Made by a program: the position numbers and the translations under genes. Under the pieces are notes generated by a model. The model had not been told where the DNA came from. It was given only the letters and a program-made list of their open reading frames with translations, and did no database searches. 64,000 nt of DNA from Planosporangium mesophilum (lineage in GTDB: Bacteria; Actinomycetota; Actinomycetes; Mycobacteriales; Micromonosporaceae): assembly GCF_016863255.1 (NCBI RefSeq), contig NZ_BOON01000040.1, forward strand, positions 48,842 through 112,841. The letters run 5' to 3'. Below, in pieces: positions 15,994 to 23,884 of this stretch. Each line of letters starts with the position of its first letter. Position 1 is the first letter of the stretch.

Positions 15994-17331
15994 TCAACCT
16001 TTCCGTCCGCCGGCGATCGCGGCGCCGGCGGCCTTGACCAGCGCGACGGTCTGTTCGATGGTCTGCGCCCGGTCGGAGGCGAACGCCTGGTCGATGAGGA
16101 CCAGCGGGTCCTTCGGGTACACGAGGGCGGAGATGTGCAGGTGGCCGCCGGGGAGGCTGGTGGCGCCGAGGGCGAGCCGCAGCCGGTTCGAGCGGTACAT
16201 GCTCTCGTTGGACAGGTAGTTCCCCCCGCCGCCGGACTGGGCCTGCGCGTCGGGCGAGGGGCCGTTGTCGTGGCAGGAGACCTTCGCCGGGTCCGGCCGG
16301 GTGTTGCCGGTCCACTCACAGATGCCTGGGTTGAGCTTCACCGGCCACGGGGTGGTGCCGGCGGCGATCATCTGCTGGTACGGCAGGGTGGTCTGGATGA
16401 ACTCCGGGTTCGGCGTGGGCTGCGGCCAGGTCGTGACCTGCGGGACGACCTCGGGCGTGCCCTCGTTGTTGTTGTCCGGGCTGCCGCCGCGCCAGGCGCC
16501 GGCCCACTGCTCGATGTTCATCGTGCCGCGCAGCCCCTGGCTGATCGTCATGATCAGGTCGGCGCGCTCGGGCGACTTCGGGGTCAGGTGCGGGCCGAAG
16601 GCGTCCTCGACGTAGCCGGCGTTGAAGCCGCTCCACGTCACCGGCAGCATCACCGACTGGATGTGGACGGTACGGTCGCCCACCTGGTACACCTGCCCGT
16701 CGAGCTGCAAAGACGAGGCGCCGGACGGGTTGGAGCGGCGGATCTCGCCGTTGAGCTGGTACGGGTCGAAGCCGCTCACCAGAACCCGGATCGACTTCTT
16801 GTCCCGGGGGAAGGACGTCGAGGAGATCCCGCGGGACGCGTACTCGAAGGTCTTCAGCAGCGACGCGCGCGCCTGGTCCGACAGCCCGAACGCCGGCCGC
16901 CACTGTCGCAGGTCGCGGGTGCCCATCAGGCGCGCCCAGTACAGCGGGCGGTCGTCGTACCGTTCGATGCTGCCCATCCAGCGCTTGCCCTGCGCCCGCT
17001 CGACCGCGGTCCGCCACAGTTCGGCGCCGCGCTCGCGCAGCAGCCGGTCGGCCGCCTGGGCCGACCGGGTGGAGCACAGGTCGGCGTTGAGCCGCTCGAC
17101 GAACCCGGTGAAGCCGCCGAGTTCGACCAGCTTGTACGGCACCCGGTCGCCGCCCGGCAGCGCCGGGGTCTCGATGCGGGTCTCCTCGTATGTGATCGGC
17201 ACGGCACGGTCGTAGCACCCCGTGGCCGGAGCGGCGGAGTGCCCGAGGGTCGGAGTGGCGGCCGTCACCAGCGCGACGCCGGTGACGGCGGCCGTCAGCA
17301 GCCATCCCGCCTTGCGGATGGGTGGGGTCAT
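15994..17331 (-). CDS. Secreted pyroglutamyl-peptidase-like (C15 fold) protein with Ser at the nucleophile position
   Basis: 445 residues with a signal peptide (residues 1-33). From about residue 180 it follows peptidase family C15: VLVSGFDPYQLNG with a later NPSG (family GFDPFGG...NPS), MNIEQWAG where the family has its catalytic Glu (PERVA), GGNYLSNESMYRSN where the family has the catalytic Cys (GTFVCNHLFYG), and PGGHLHIS where the family has the catalytic His (FIHIP). The Cys is replaced by Ser. It could be a serine-dependent variant or a non-catalytic protein. Long insertions and an N-terminal extra domain distinguish it from the 215-residue cytoplasmic enzyme. ATG 17331 follows GAGAAGG. 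Confidence 0.75.
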   Translation of the reverse strand: MTPPIRKAGWLLTAAVTGVALVTAATPTLGHSAAPATGCYDRAVPITYEETRIETPALPGGDRVPYKLVELGGFTGFVERLNADLCSTRSAQAADRLLRERGAELWRTAVERAQGKRWMGSIERYDDRPLYWARLMGTRDLRQWRPAFGLSDQARASLLKTFEYASRGISSTSFPRDKKSIRVLVSGFDPYQLNGEIRRSNPSGASSLQLDGQVYQVGDRTVHIQSVMLPVTWSGFNAGYVEDAFGPHLTPKSPERADLIMTISQGLRGTMNIEQWAGAWRGGSPDNNNEGTPEVVPQVTTWPQPTPNPEFIQTTLPYQQMIAAGTTPWPVKLNPGICEWTGNTRPDPAKVSCHDNGPSPDAQAQSGGGGNYLSNESMYRSNRLRLALGATSLPGGHLHISALVYPKDPLVLIDQAFASDRAQTIEQTVALVKAAGAAIAGGRKG

Positions 17332-17472
17332 GATGCCTTCTCTCCGGCGTGCGCGTCCGCCGCCAGCCTCTGTCCGATATGGACGTGATCCGTGGTCGGT
17401 GGCACGACTATGTCACGTGCGCCGCGGCCCTGTCGCGGCGCAGGCGGACGGGGGTTGCCGGTCCGGCCGCTC

Positions 17473-17533
17473 TTGACAACGAATAGGCACTGGTCGACTC
17501 TTCTGGGCAAGGAGATTCTAGAGGCTGGTTCTA
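17473..17533 (+). promoter_or_regulatory. Promoter with TAGAR-N5-TTCTA operator (MFS operon)
   Basis: TTGACA (17473-17478) is a good -35. TAGAG-GCTGG-TTCTA at 17519-17533 lies downstream of it, 36 bp before the MFS start. The same 15-bp operator is found at 22088 and 28249, upstream of other acyl-CoA genes, and probably binds the TetR protein encoded at 27393-28019. Confidence 0.65.
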
Positions 17534-17569
17534 AATATTTGCGGGTCCTCAGCGTAGAGGGGGCGGGCG

Positions 17570-18892
17570 ATGCGGCTGGACTACGTGCGCGAACTCGACG
17601 AGTACCCCACCGGCCGGCGCCGGATACGCATCCTCGCCATGGCCGTGCTGGCCATCCTGATCGGGTCGTACGAGGGCCAGATCGCCCCGGTGGTACCGCT
17701 GCTGCTGCGGGACCTGGACATGAGCCTGACGACCTACGGCTCACTGTCGGCGCTCGCCGTCATCGCCGGCGCGATCGCCGCCGGGGTCGGCGGCCGGCTC
17801 ACCGATCGCCTCGGCCGGGTCCGGCTCCTGGTCCCGTTGATGCTGCTGACCGCGGCGTGCTGCTTCGCGATGACCCTGGTGCACACGCCGGGCCAGCTGC
17901 TCGCCGCCCGGGTGGCGCTGGCCTTCGTCGACGGGATGGCGATGGCCGGCACCGCGCCCCTGGTCCGCGACTTCTCGCCCCGGATGGGCCGGGCCCAGGC
18001 CTTCGGCTTCTGGACCTGGGGGCCGGTCGGCGCGAACTTCCTCGCCGCCGCGATCGCCGGCGCCACCCTGCCGCTGCTCAATGACTCATGGCGGTCGCAG
18101 TTCGTCATCATGGGCACGATCTCGCTGGTCGTCTCGATCATCATCGCGTTCAACATCGCGGACCTGTCGCCCCAGTTGCGGGCGCGGATCCAGCAGACCG
18201 AGCACCGCACCCTCGCCGTCGCCGACCCGAGTCGCCCCGCCCGGGTGCGCGACCTGTTCGCGCACGGGCACATCTGGGCCCACCTGATCGGGATCGGGCT
18301 GTGGCTGGTCCTGTACCTGACCCTGGCGCTGTACGGGCAGACGATGCTCGTACAGACCTTCCACGTCAGCGCCGCGCAGGCCTCACAGATCATGACCGCG
18401 TTCTGGGTACTGGACCTCGCCGCGCTGGTCGCGGTCGGCCGGATCTCCGACCGGTGGCAACTGCGCAAGCCGATCTCCGTGGTCGGCACCGCCGCGGCCG
18501 CGGCCATCACGGGCTACCTCGTGATCCTGATGGGGCGGCCGGCCGTACCGGCGGTGCACCTGATGGTCACCGGCGCGCTGCTCGGTACCGCCCTGGCCGT
18601 GGCGTACGGGCCGTGGATGGCGAACTTCTCCGAGAACGCCGAGGACGTCGACCCCCGGCTCCAGGGCACCGCCTGGGGCGCGTACGGCTTCCTCAGCCGG
18701 GCGATGGCGGTCGTCGCCCTGTTCGCGGTGCCGAGGGTGGTCGAGGAGAGTGGGTGGCAGACCTGGCTGGCCGCCTCGCTGGTCTGCCTGCTGCTGTACA
18801 TCCCGGCCTCGCTGTTCTTCCGCGGGCCGTGGCGGCGACCGATGACCGCGACGGAGTGGAAGCCGGCGGCCGCCGTCGGCAGCGCCGAATGA
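17570..18892 (+). CDS. Major facilitator superfamily transporter
   Basis: 440 residues with about 12 hydrophobic segments. The loop GGRLTDRLGRVRLLV between helices 2 and 3 is the MFS signature, repeated as VGRISDRWQLRKP in the second half. It is a secondary carrier of the plasma membrane; its substrate is not evident. It starts an operon with an R2lox-like oxidase and an SCP2-like protein, 21 bp and 1 bp apart. With its operator this suggests import (or export) of a hydrophobic acid handled by the same regulon. Confidence 0.88.
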   Translation: MRLDYVRELDEYPTGRRRIRILAMAVLAILIGSYEGQIAPVVPLLLRDLDMSLTTYGSLSALAVIAGAIAAGVGGRLTDRLGRVRLLVPLMLLTAACCFAMTLVHTPGQLLAARVALAFVDGMAMAGTAPLVRDFSPRMGRAQAFGFWTWGPVGANFLAAAIAGATLPLLNDSWRSQFVIMGTISLVVSIIIAFNIADLSPQLRARIQQTEHRTLAVADPSRPARVRDLFAHGHIWAHLIGIGLWLVLYLTLALYGQTMLVQTFHVSAAQASQIMTAFWVLDLAALVAVGRISDRWQLRKPISVVGTAAAAAITGYLVILMGRPAVPAVHLMVTGALLGTALAVAYGPWMANFSENAEDVDPRLQGTAWGAYGFLSRAMAVVALFAVPRVVEESGWQTWLAASLVCLLLYIPASLFFRGPWRRPMTATEWKPAAAVGSAE

Positions 18893-18913
18893 GTGACGTG
18901 TGGAGGGATGACG

Positions 18914-19867
18914 ATGGACCAGGAGGTACTGGCCGGGGTCGAGAAGTCCGACCTGGCCCAGATCCGTGACCTCGACATCGACGACGTGATCGACTACGTC
19001 CACGCCGACCTCAAGCGGCTGCCCGACTATCTGGACCTGTACCGCCGCTACCTGCGACAACGGTGGGACGTCTACGAGCTGGACTTCAGCCAGGACATCC
19101 GGGACTGGAACACCGCCATGACCCAGTCCGAGCGGGACGCGTTCGTGGCGATCTCCTCGGGCTTCCACCACGGCGAGCGGCAGGTCGAGGTCGAGCTGCC
19201 GGTGTTCATGCTGGGTGGTAGCGAGGAGTCCAAGATCTTCATGTCCAGCCAGATCGAGGACGAGGCGCGGCACACGATCTTCTTCGACCGGTTCTACCGC
19301 GAGGTGGTCGGCCTGCCGGGGGAGTCGGTACAGGAGGTGCTGGACGCTTCGTTCCACCACGTCTCCGAGACGTTCGTCGGCCCGTTCGGGCTGCTGGCGT
19401 ACCTCGCCGACGAACTGCGCCGCGACCCGGAGGACCCGGTGTCCAGGGTCCGCTACGGCACCACGTACTTCCTCTGGATCGAGGGCGTCCTCGCGCTGTC
19501 GGTCATGAAGATCACCCTCACGTACTGCCGCAACCGGGGCTTCCTGCCCGGCTACTACGCCGGGTTCACCGCCACCTGCCGCGACGAGGCGAGGCACGTC
19601 CAGTTCGGCATGCGCTTCCTGCGCGACTCGGTGGCCGAGGATCCGCGCCTGCTGCGCGAGATCCACGAGACGCTGCGCACGATTCTGACCATCAACGGCG
19701 CGACCAGCCGGCGGATCGCGCTGGAGTCACTGGGCTGGTCGCCGGAGGAGGTACGGCGGCTGATGATCCGGCAGCTCTCCATGAAGCTGAACGACGTGGG
19801 CATCGCCCTGCCACCCGACCTCCAGCAGATGGTCGCGCGCATCGAGCCCGAACTGGCGGGGGGCTGA
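18914..19867 (+). CDS. R2-like ligand-binding oxidase (R2lox) family di-metal protein
   Basis: 317 residues with the ferritin-like fold of ribonucleotide reductase R2. Metal ligands are visible: Glu in HHGERQVEVELPVF, EDEARH (ExxH), Glu in WIEGVLALS, and RDEARH (ExxH). The Val of GERQV and the Tyr of TTYFLWIEG align with the Val-Tyr pair that forms the cross-link in mycobacterial R2lox (Rv0233). It would hold a Mn/Fe or di-iron centre and bind a fatty-acid-like ligand. It is too short and in the wrong context for a true R2. ATG 18914 follows GGAGGG at six bases. It lies between a carrier and a lipid-binding protein. Confidence 0.8.
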   Translation: MDQEVLAGVEKSDLAQIRDLDIDDVIDYVHADLKRLPDYLDLYRRYLRQRWDVYELDFSQDIRDWNTAMTQSERDAFVAISSGFHHGERQVEVELPVFMLGGSEESKIFMSSQIEDEARHTIFFDRFYREVVGLPGESVQEVLDASFHHVSETFVGPFGLLAYLADELRRDPEDPVSRVRYGTTYFLWIEGVLALSVMKITLTYCRNRGFLPGYYAGFTATCRDEARHVQFGMRFLRDSVAEDPRLLREIHETLRTILTINGATSRRIALESLGWSPEEVRRLMIRQLSMKLNDVGIALPPDLQQMVARIEPELAGG

Positions 19868-19868
19868 C

Positions 19869-20303
19869 GTGATCTTTTTCAGTACGGATTGGGCCGAGGC
19901 GGTACGGGGCGCGGTGGACGCCGGTCCCGACGACGCACTGCGCGCCACCAAGCTGGAGACCTACTGGGGCTGGATCGACCAGGCCCGCGCCGACTACGGC
20001 GAATCGTGGGCACTGGGCCGGTGTAAACCCGACGGCCACACCGACTACCTGCTGCTGCGCTGGGAGCGGGGACACTGCGTGGCGGCGACGGTCACCGCAA
20101 CCCCGTCGGAGGCGACGTACGTCCTGTCCGCCGACGCCCAGACCTGGCACGACCTGCTCGCAGGCGAGGACACCGGCCGGATCGTCATGTACCGGAGACT
20201 GCGCCTCGAGCGCGGTGAGGTGCTGTCGTTCTTCCGGATCATCTACTTCTTCGTGGAGTCGGTGGCCGCGATCGGCCGGGTGCCGGCGACCCTTGACGCC
20301 TAG
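19869..20303 (+). CDS. SCP2-like sterol-carrier domain protein
   Basis: 144 residues. The pattern (alternating beta strands, TDYLLLRWERGHCVAATVTAT, then DAQTWHDLLAGEDTGRIVMY and a hydrophobic C-terminal helix) matches single-domain SCP-2 proteins, which bind lipids, sterols or acyl-CoA. GTG 19869 follows the oxidase stop by one base, so translation is coupled. It may present a hydrophobic substrate to the R2lox-like oxidase. The fold call rests on the overall pattern, not on one decisive motif. Confidence 0.65.
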   Translation: MIFFSTDWAEAVRGAVDAGPDDALRATKLETYWGWIDQARADYGESWALGRCKPDGHTDYLLLRWERGHCVAATVTATPSEATYVLSADAQTWHDLLAGEDTGRIVMYRRLRLERGEVLSFFRIIYFFVESVAAIGRVPATLDA

Positions 20304-20360
20304 CGCTTCCCATGTGCGCATGCGGGTCGGTCCGTTCGGGCCCTGACGCGTGGCGAGGCA

Positions 20361-20457
20361 GCGTGCGGAGCGGAGGGCACTCCGCGGTCCGCTTTGCTCT
20401 GCTCCCGGATAGGCAACAGGACGGTCGGCCGATGCCTATCCGGGAGCAGAGCAAAGC
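20361..20457 (-). repeat. REP-like repeat, copy 1, with an inverted partial copy
   Basis: On the minus strand 20418-20361 is a 59-base unit that recurs at 34877-34935 with two mismatches. Its 24-base core (20391-20414) is repeated as a perfect inverted arm at 20434-20457 after a 19-base loop, so this copy can form a large hairpin. It fills most of the 286-bp gap between the SCP2-like gene and the alcohol dehydrogenase gene, where no gene is seen; the two genes converge here. Confidence 0.85.
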
Positions 20458-20589
20458 GCCTGGATACCCGCCCGTCAGGTCTAGCGCCGGGCTTTTCCGC
20501 AGCTTTCCGCAGCGAGTGGAGCGGGGCTGCGTCAAGCTGCCGATCTGGCCAGGGCGGATCGCTGACCGAGAACGAGCCCGCTGGCTCGA

Positions 20590-21663
20590 CTAGAGGTTGA
20601 TCACGCTGCGGATCACCTCGCCGCGCTCCATGGCGGCGAACGCCTCGCCGACCTCGTCCAGGGCGATCGTCCGGCTGATCAGCTTCTCGAGGTCGAGCCG
20701 GCCGCCCTGCCAGAGCCGCAGCATCCGGGCGAAGTCGGTACGCACGTCGGCCGAGCCGTACAGCGAGCCCAGCAGCCGTTTCTCGGACAGGAACAGCTCG
20801 CCGGCGCTGAACCGCACCTCGTCGGTGAGGCTGCCGGCGCCGACGACGACCGTGGTGCCGCCGCGCCGGGTGGCGTCCCAAGCCTGGCGGATGGTGGCCG
20901 ACCGGCCGACCACCTCGAAGGCGTTGTCGAAGCCGAGGCCGCCGGTGAGCTCGGCGATCGCCTCGGGGATCTGGTCGGGGGTGGCGGTGTGGGTGGCGCC
21001 GAACCCGGTCGCGCCGGCCAGCTTCCCAGGTAGCTGGTCCACCGCGAGGATCGGGGTGGCGCCGGCCAGCCGCGCGCCCTGCAGGACGTTCACGCCGACC
21101 CCGCCGCAGCCGATCACCACGACCGACTCGCCGGGGCGCACCCTGGCCGTGTTGAGCACGGCGCCGACGCCGGTGAGCACCCCACACCCGACCAGGGCGG
21201 CAATCTCGAACGGGACGTCAACGGGGATCGGGACGGCGGCGGCCGCGGGGACGACCGTCTCCTCGGCGAACGCGCCGGTACCGAGTGCCGAGTTGACCGG
21301 CTCGCCCTCCAGGCTCAGGACCGGCCGCGGGTTGGTCTGCCAGTTGTACGGGCACAGGTTCGGCTGGCCGCCGAGGCAGAAGAAGCAGCTACCGCACGGG
21401 GGAATCCAGGAGAGGACGACGTGGTCGCCCACCTGCGGCCGGATGACCCCCTCGCCGACCGCGACCACCTCGCCCGCGCCCTCGTGCCCCGGCACCAGCG
21501 GCGTCGGCTGAGGCAGGGTGCCGTTGCACAGCGACAGATCCGAGTGGCAGACCCCCACCGCGCGCAGGCGGACCCGTACCTCGCCCGGACCGGGCGGCGT
21601 GAGTTCCAGCCCGTCCGACAGCTCCAGCGGTACGCCGATCTCGCGCAGTACCAGACCTCGCAC
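20590..21663 (-). CDS. Zinc-dependent alcohol dehydrogenase (MDR superfamily)
   Basis: 357 residues. Catalytic-zinc motif GVCHSDLSLCNG with GHEGAG, structural-zinc Cys cluster CGSCFFCLGGQPNLC, and NAD-binding VVVIGCGGVGVNVLQGA. It resembles class III-like bacterial alcohol dehydrogenases that oxidise hydrophobic primary alcohols with NAD. GTG 21663 follows GGGAGG. It lies 12 bp after the broken SDR gene and would be transcribed from the promoter near 22.05 kb that carries a TAGAR-N5-TTCTA operator, so it probably belongs to the same regulon as the MaoC hydratase. Confidence 0.9.
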   Translation of the reverse strand: MRGLVLREIGVPLELSDGLELTPPGPGEVRVRLRAVGVCHSDLSLCNGTLPQPTPLVPGHEGAGEVVAVGEGVIRPQVGDHVVLSWIPPCGSCFFCLGGQPNLCPYNWQTNPRPVLSLEGEPVNSALGTGAFAEETVVPAAAAVPIPVDVPFEIAALVGCGVLTGVGAVLNTARVRPGESVVVIGCGGVGVNVLQGARLAGATPILAVDQLPGKLAGATGFGATHTATPDQIPEAIAELTGGLGFDNAFEVVGRSATIRQAWDATRRGGTTVVVGAGSLTDEVRFSAGELFLSEKRLLGSLYGSADVRTDFARMLRLWQGGRLDLEKLISRTIALDEVGEAFAAMERGEVIRSVINL

Positions 21664-21675
21664 GTCGTCCTCCCG

Positions 21676-21997
21676 TCATCCGGTGGGTAGCGGCAGGCCC
21701 AGCTCGGCGAGCAGGTCCTGCGAGTACGCGATGCGCCCGGTCAGCTCGGCGGCGGGGCGGGTGCACAGCGCGAGGGCCGCCTCGGCCATCACCGCCGGTG
21801 TACACCGTGCCGCCGGCCGCCTCGATCGCCGCCGCCGTCTCACCGATCGTGCCGTCCAGCGGGGACTGGCCGGGGCTCACCGTACGGGCGGCCACCGCGA
21901 CCGCCGCGCCCTCGGCGGCGAACCTGCGTGCCACCTCGGCGCCGATGCCACGGCTCGCGCCCGTGACGACGGCGACCTTCCCGGCGAGCGGCTTCAT
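21676..21997 (-). pseudogene. Short-chain dehydrogenase with a large internal deletion
   Basis: From ATG 21997 the frame reads KVAVVTGASRGIGAEVARRF, the SDR cofactor-binding start, up to about residue 65 (AIEAAGGTV). At about 21800 it breaks. A different minus frame then gives VMAEAALALCTRPAAELTGR and IAYSQDLLAELG to a stop at 21676, a typical SDR C-terminus. The middle of the enzyme, including the catalytic Tyr-x-x-x-Lys, is missing: an intact SDR would need about 280 codons, and only about 107 remain. It is divergent from maoC and upstream of the alcohol dehydrogenase. Confidence 0.8.
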
Positions 21998-22055
21998 CGA
22001 TGCCTCCCCTCCGCGGTATCAGAACCGTATTCCGTCGATGCGTCGGGCGGAAGGG

Positions 22056-22107
22056 TTGACGGCGATGGATGCCGTGTCGATCCTTTTTAGAAGGCGGTTC
22101 TAGAACC
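22056..22107 (+). promoter_or_regulatory. TAGAR-N5-TTCTA operator in the maoC promoter
   Basis: TTGACG (22056-22061) is a possible -35. TAGAA-GGCGG-TTCTA lies at 22088-22102 and runs into a second perfect palindrome, GGTTCTAGAACC (22096-22107). It is 30 bp before the maoC start and 90 bp from the divergent SDR remnant, so it may control both directions. Confidence 0.65.
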
Positions 22108-22132
22108 GACCAGCTCGGGGAAGGGGCCTGAG

Positions 22133-22984
22133 ATGCCGCTCGACCACACCGTCGTCGGGGTCGAGTCCGAACCGTACGAGCGGTCGTGGACGTCGGCGGA
22201 CACGCTGCTGTACGCGGTGGCGGTCGGCGCCGGGCAGGGCGACCCGCTGCGGGAGCTGGAGTTCACCACCGAGAACTCGCAGGGTGTACCCCAGCGGGTG
22301 CTGCCGACCTACGCGGTGCTGGCCGCGTGGGCGCCCGGTGGCCGGCGCCTCGGCGACGTGAACCCGGCGATGCTGGTACACGCGGAGCAGTCGTTCGAAC
22401 TGCACCGGCCGTTGCCGGCCGAGGGCCGGGTACGCTCCACGTCGAAAATCGTCGGCATCTACGACAAGGGCTCCGGCGCGTTGGTGGTCAGTGAGACGGT
22501 CGCGGTCGACCCCGCTACCGGTGAGCGCATGATCACCTCGCGCGGCTCGATCTTCATCCGCGGCGAGGGCGGGTTCGGCGGCGACCGGGGGCCGCGCGAC
22601 GAGTGGCCCGTGCCGAACCGCGAGCCCGACCACCGGGTCACCTACCCGACCCGCCCGGAGCAGGCCCTGCTGTACCGGCTCTGCGGTGACCGCAACCCGC
22701 TGCACTCGGATCCGGCCTTCGCGGCCCGCGCCGGTTTCCCCCGGCCGATCCTGCACGGGCTGTGTACGTACGGCGTCACGGGTCGGGGCCTGCTGCACGC
22801 GCTCGCGGCAGGTGACCCGGCCCGGTTCGCGGCGATGTCCGGGCGGTTCAGCAGCCCGGTGTTCCCGGGTGAGGCGCTGACCGTCTCGATGTGGCTCGAC
22901 GGGGAGAGCGCACGGTTCCGGACGACGAAGGACGACGGCACGGTCGTCATCGACCGGGGTCGGGCCGTGGTGCGACCGGCGTGA
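22133..22984 (+). CDS. MaoC-family 2-enoyl-CoA hydratase
   Basis: 283 residues, a double-hotdog hydratase 2. The second half has the active-site helix YRLCGDRNPLHSDPAFAARA followed by GFPRPILHG, with the Asp and His of hydratase 2 (D-x4-H). It hydrates trans-2-enoyl-CoA to (R)-3-hydroxyacyl-CoA. Actinobacterial members act on branched or steroid side-chain acyl-CoAs. The downstream ADP-forming synthetase and dehydrogenase operon could supply and use such CoA esters. An operator for the second TetR lies just upstream. Confidence 0.88.
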   Translation: MPLDHTVVGVESEPYERSWTSADTLLYAVAVGAGQGDPLRELEFTTENSQGVPQRVLPTYAVLAAWAPGGRRLGDVNPAMLVHAEQSFELHRPLPAEGRVRSTSKIVGIYDKGSGALVVSETVAVDPATGERMITSRGSIFIRGEGGFGGDRGPRDEWPVPNREPDHRVTYPTRPEQALLYRLCGDRNPLHSDPAFAARAGFPRPILHGLCTYGVTGRGLLHALAAGDPARFAAMSGRFSSPVFPGEALTVSMWLDGESARFRTTKDDGTVVIDRGRAVVRPA

Positions 22985-23035
22985 TCCGCCGCATCATTGC
23001 GTGCCGTGGAACGCCCCCGTACTACGCCCGGCCGG

Positions 23036-23407
23036 TCAGGCGGCGTCGCGCACGCCGCGGGCGGCGAGCTGGTCGAGAGCGCGCTGGGCGGAGTCCAATC
23101 CCCGGCGCAGCTCGGTGACCGGATCGGGGACCGTGCCGGCGGCGGCCAGGCCGGCCTGGACCCACTCGCGGATCAAATCGGACATTGTCACGCCGCGGGC
23201 CTGCGCCAAGGCTTTGACCATCTCGTGGACCTCGTAGGGCAGCCGAACCGGACGGACCACGCTCACCGGGGCGTCGGCTGGCGGCAGCGCCACCGGCTCG
23301 GATGGTTCGGTCGTGGATCCGGCCAGGTCAACGCCGTCGAGCCAGTCGCCGACCGCCTCGGCGTACTCGTCGCCGCCGGGCAGGCCCTCTCTGTCCATGC
23401 TATTCAT
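23036..23407 (-). CDS. Antitoxin of a type II toxin-antitoxin pair (BrnA-like position)
   Basis: 123 residues. The middle, VRLPYEVHEMVKALAQARGV followed by TMSDLIREWVQAGL, looks like a ribbon-helix-helix DNA-binding unit. The N-terminal part is acidic and probably disordered, and would fold on the toxin. ATG 23407 follows GGGAGG at seven bases and overlaps the toxin stop by 4 bp (ATGA). Gene order toxin then antitoxin, coupled translation and the repeated sequence upstream of the toxin all fit a brnTA-type module that represses itself. Confidence 0.7.
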   Translation of the reverse strand: MNSMDREGLPGGDEYAEAVGDWLDGVDLAGSTTEPSEPVALPPADAPVSVVRPVRLPYEVHEMVKALAQARGVTMSDLIREWVQAGLAAAGTVPDPVTELRRGLDSAQRALDQLAARGVRDAA

Positions 23408-23679
23408 TGCTGTGCCTCCCAACGGTCGTACTCGTCAGCCTCGCCAGGCCGCATCTGCCGGGCGCCGAGGATTTGCCACTCGAACGCGCCGACGTGGCGC
23501 ACGGCGACGATCAGGTGCCGCCCGGCCTGGCTGCGGCCCCAGATCGTCAGCACCGGGATCCCACCCGGGCCGGAGGCCGACCGCGGCCACGGCCGGCCCG
23601 TCGTGAGCGCCTGCATCACCTCGTGCGGCTCGATGCCCTTGAGCCGGGCGAGCGACACCAGAGCCCACACGTACCCCAT
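23404..23679 (-). CDS. BrnT-like ribonuclease toxin
   Basis: 91 residues. The C-terminal half, LTIWGRSQAGRHLIVAVRHV, then EWQILGARQMRPGEADEYDR, matches BrnT-family toxins (…GRSSRGRLLVVVH… ISARRATRRER…), which are RelE-like mRNA ribonucleases. The N-terminus lacks the usual FDPAK/KHGV segment and is replaced by an HEVMQAL helix, so it is a divergent member. Start ATG 23679. It is followed by the coupled antitoxin. There are no mobile genes around, but the pair interrupts an otherwise metabolic region. Confidence 0.7.
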   Translation of the reverse strand: MGYVWALVSLARLKGIEPHEVMQALTTGRPWPRSASGPGGIPVLTIWGRSQAGRHLIVAVRHVGAFEWQILGARQMRPGEADEYDRWEAQQ

Positions 23680-23686
23680 CCCCGTA

Positions 23687-23708
23687 TCGTATACGACCTG
23701 TATACGAC
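23687..23708. promoter_or_regulatory. Toxin-antitoxin operator
   Basis: GTATACGAC occurs twice (23689-23697 and 23700-23708), 11 bp apart, and the first copy is part of the palindrome TCGTATACGA (23687-23696). It is an AT-rich patch 8 bp upstream of the toxin start, the usual place for the antitoxin's autorepression site. Confidence 0.6.
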
Positions 23709-23884
23709 ATGCGAGCGCAGATCACGCGCGCCGCGGGCCGGTGCGTAACGGGCTCCACGGCGTGGACAGTAGTCGGCTACCGGCCGGTCGGGTGTTCGGT
23801 TCGCGACCCCGCGCTGTGGCGGGCGCCACTGTGATCGCCGGGCCGCTGCCGGGGCCGGCCGACGGGATCCAGGATGGGAAAACC

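Noticed and set aside
18914..19867. Ribonucleotide reductase small subunit
   Set aside because: It has the R2lox cross-link residues and length, and no large-subunit gene is nearby.
20391..20457. Inverted repeat as a Rho-independent terminator or insertion-sequence end
   Set aside because: The arms are 24 bp with a 19-base loop and recur elsewhere in the window; no transposase or target duplication is seen. A repeat family is a better description.
22096..22107. Separate regulator site GGTTCTAGAACC
   Set aside because: It overlaps the TAGAR-N5-TTCTA operator and is not repeated in the other two promoters, so it is probably part of, or fortuitous to, that site.
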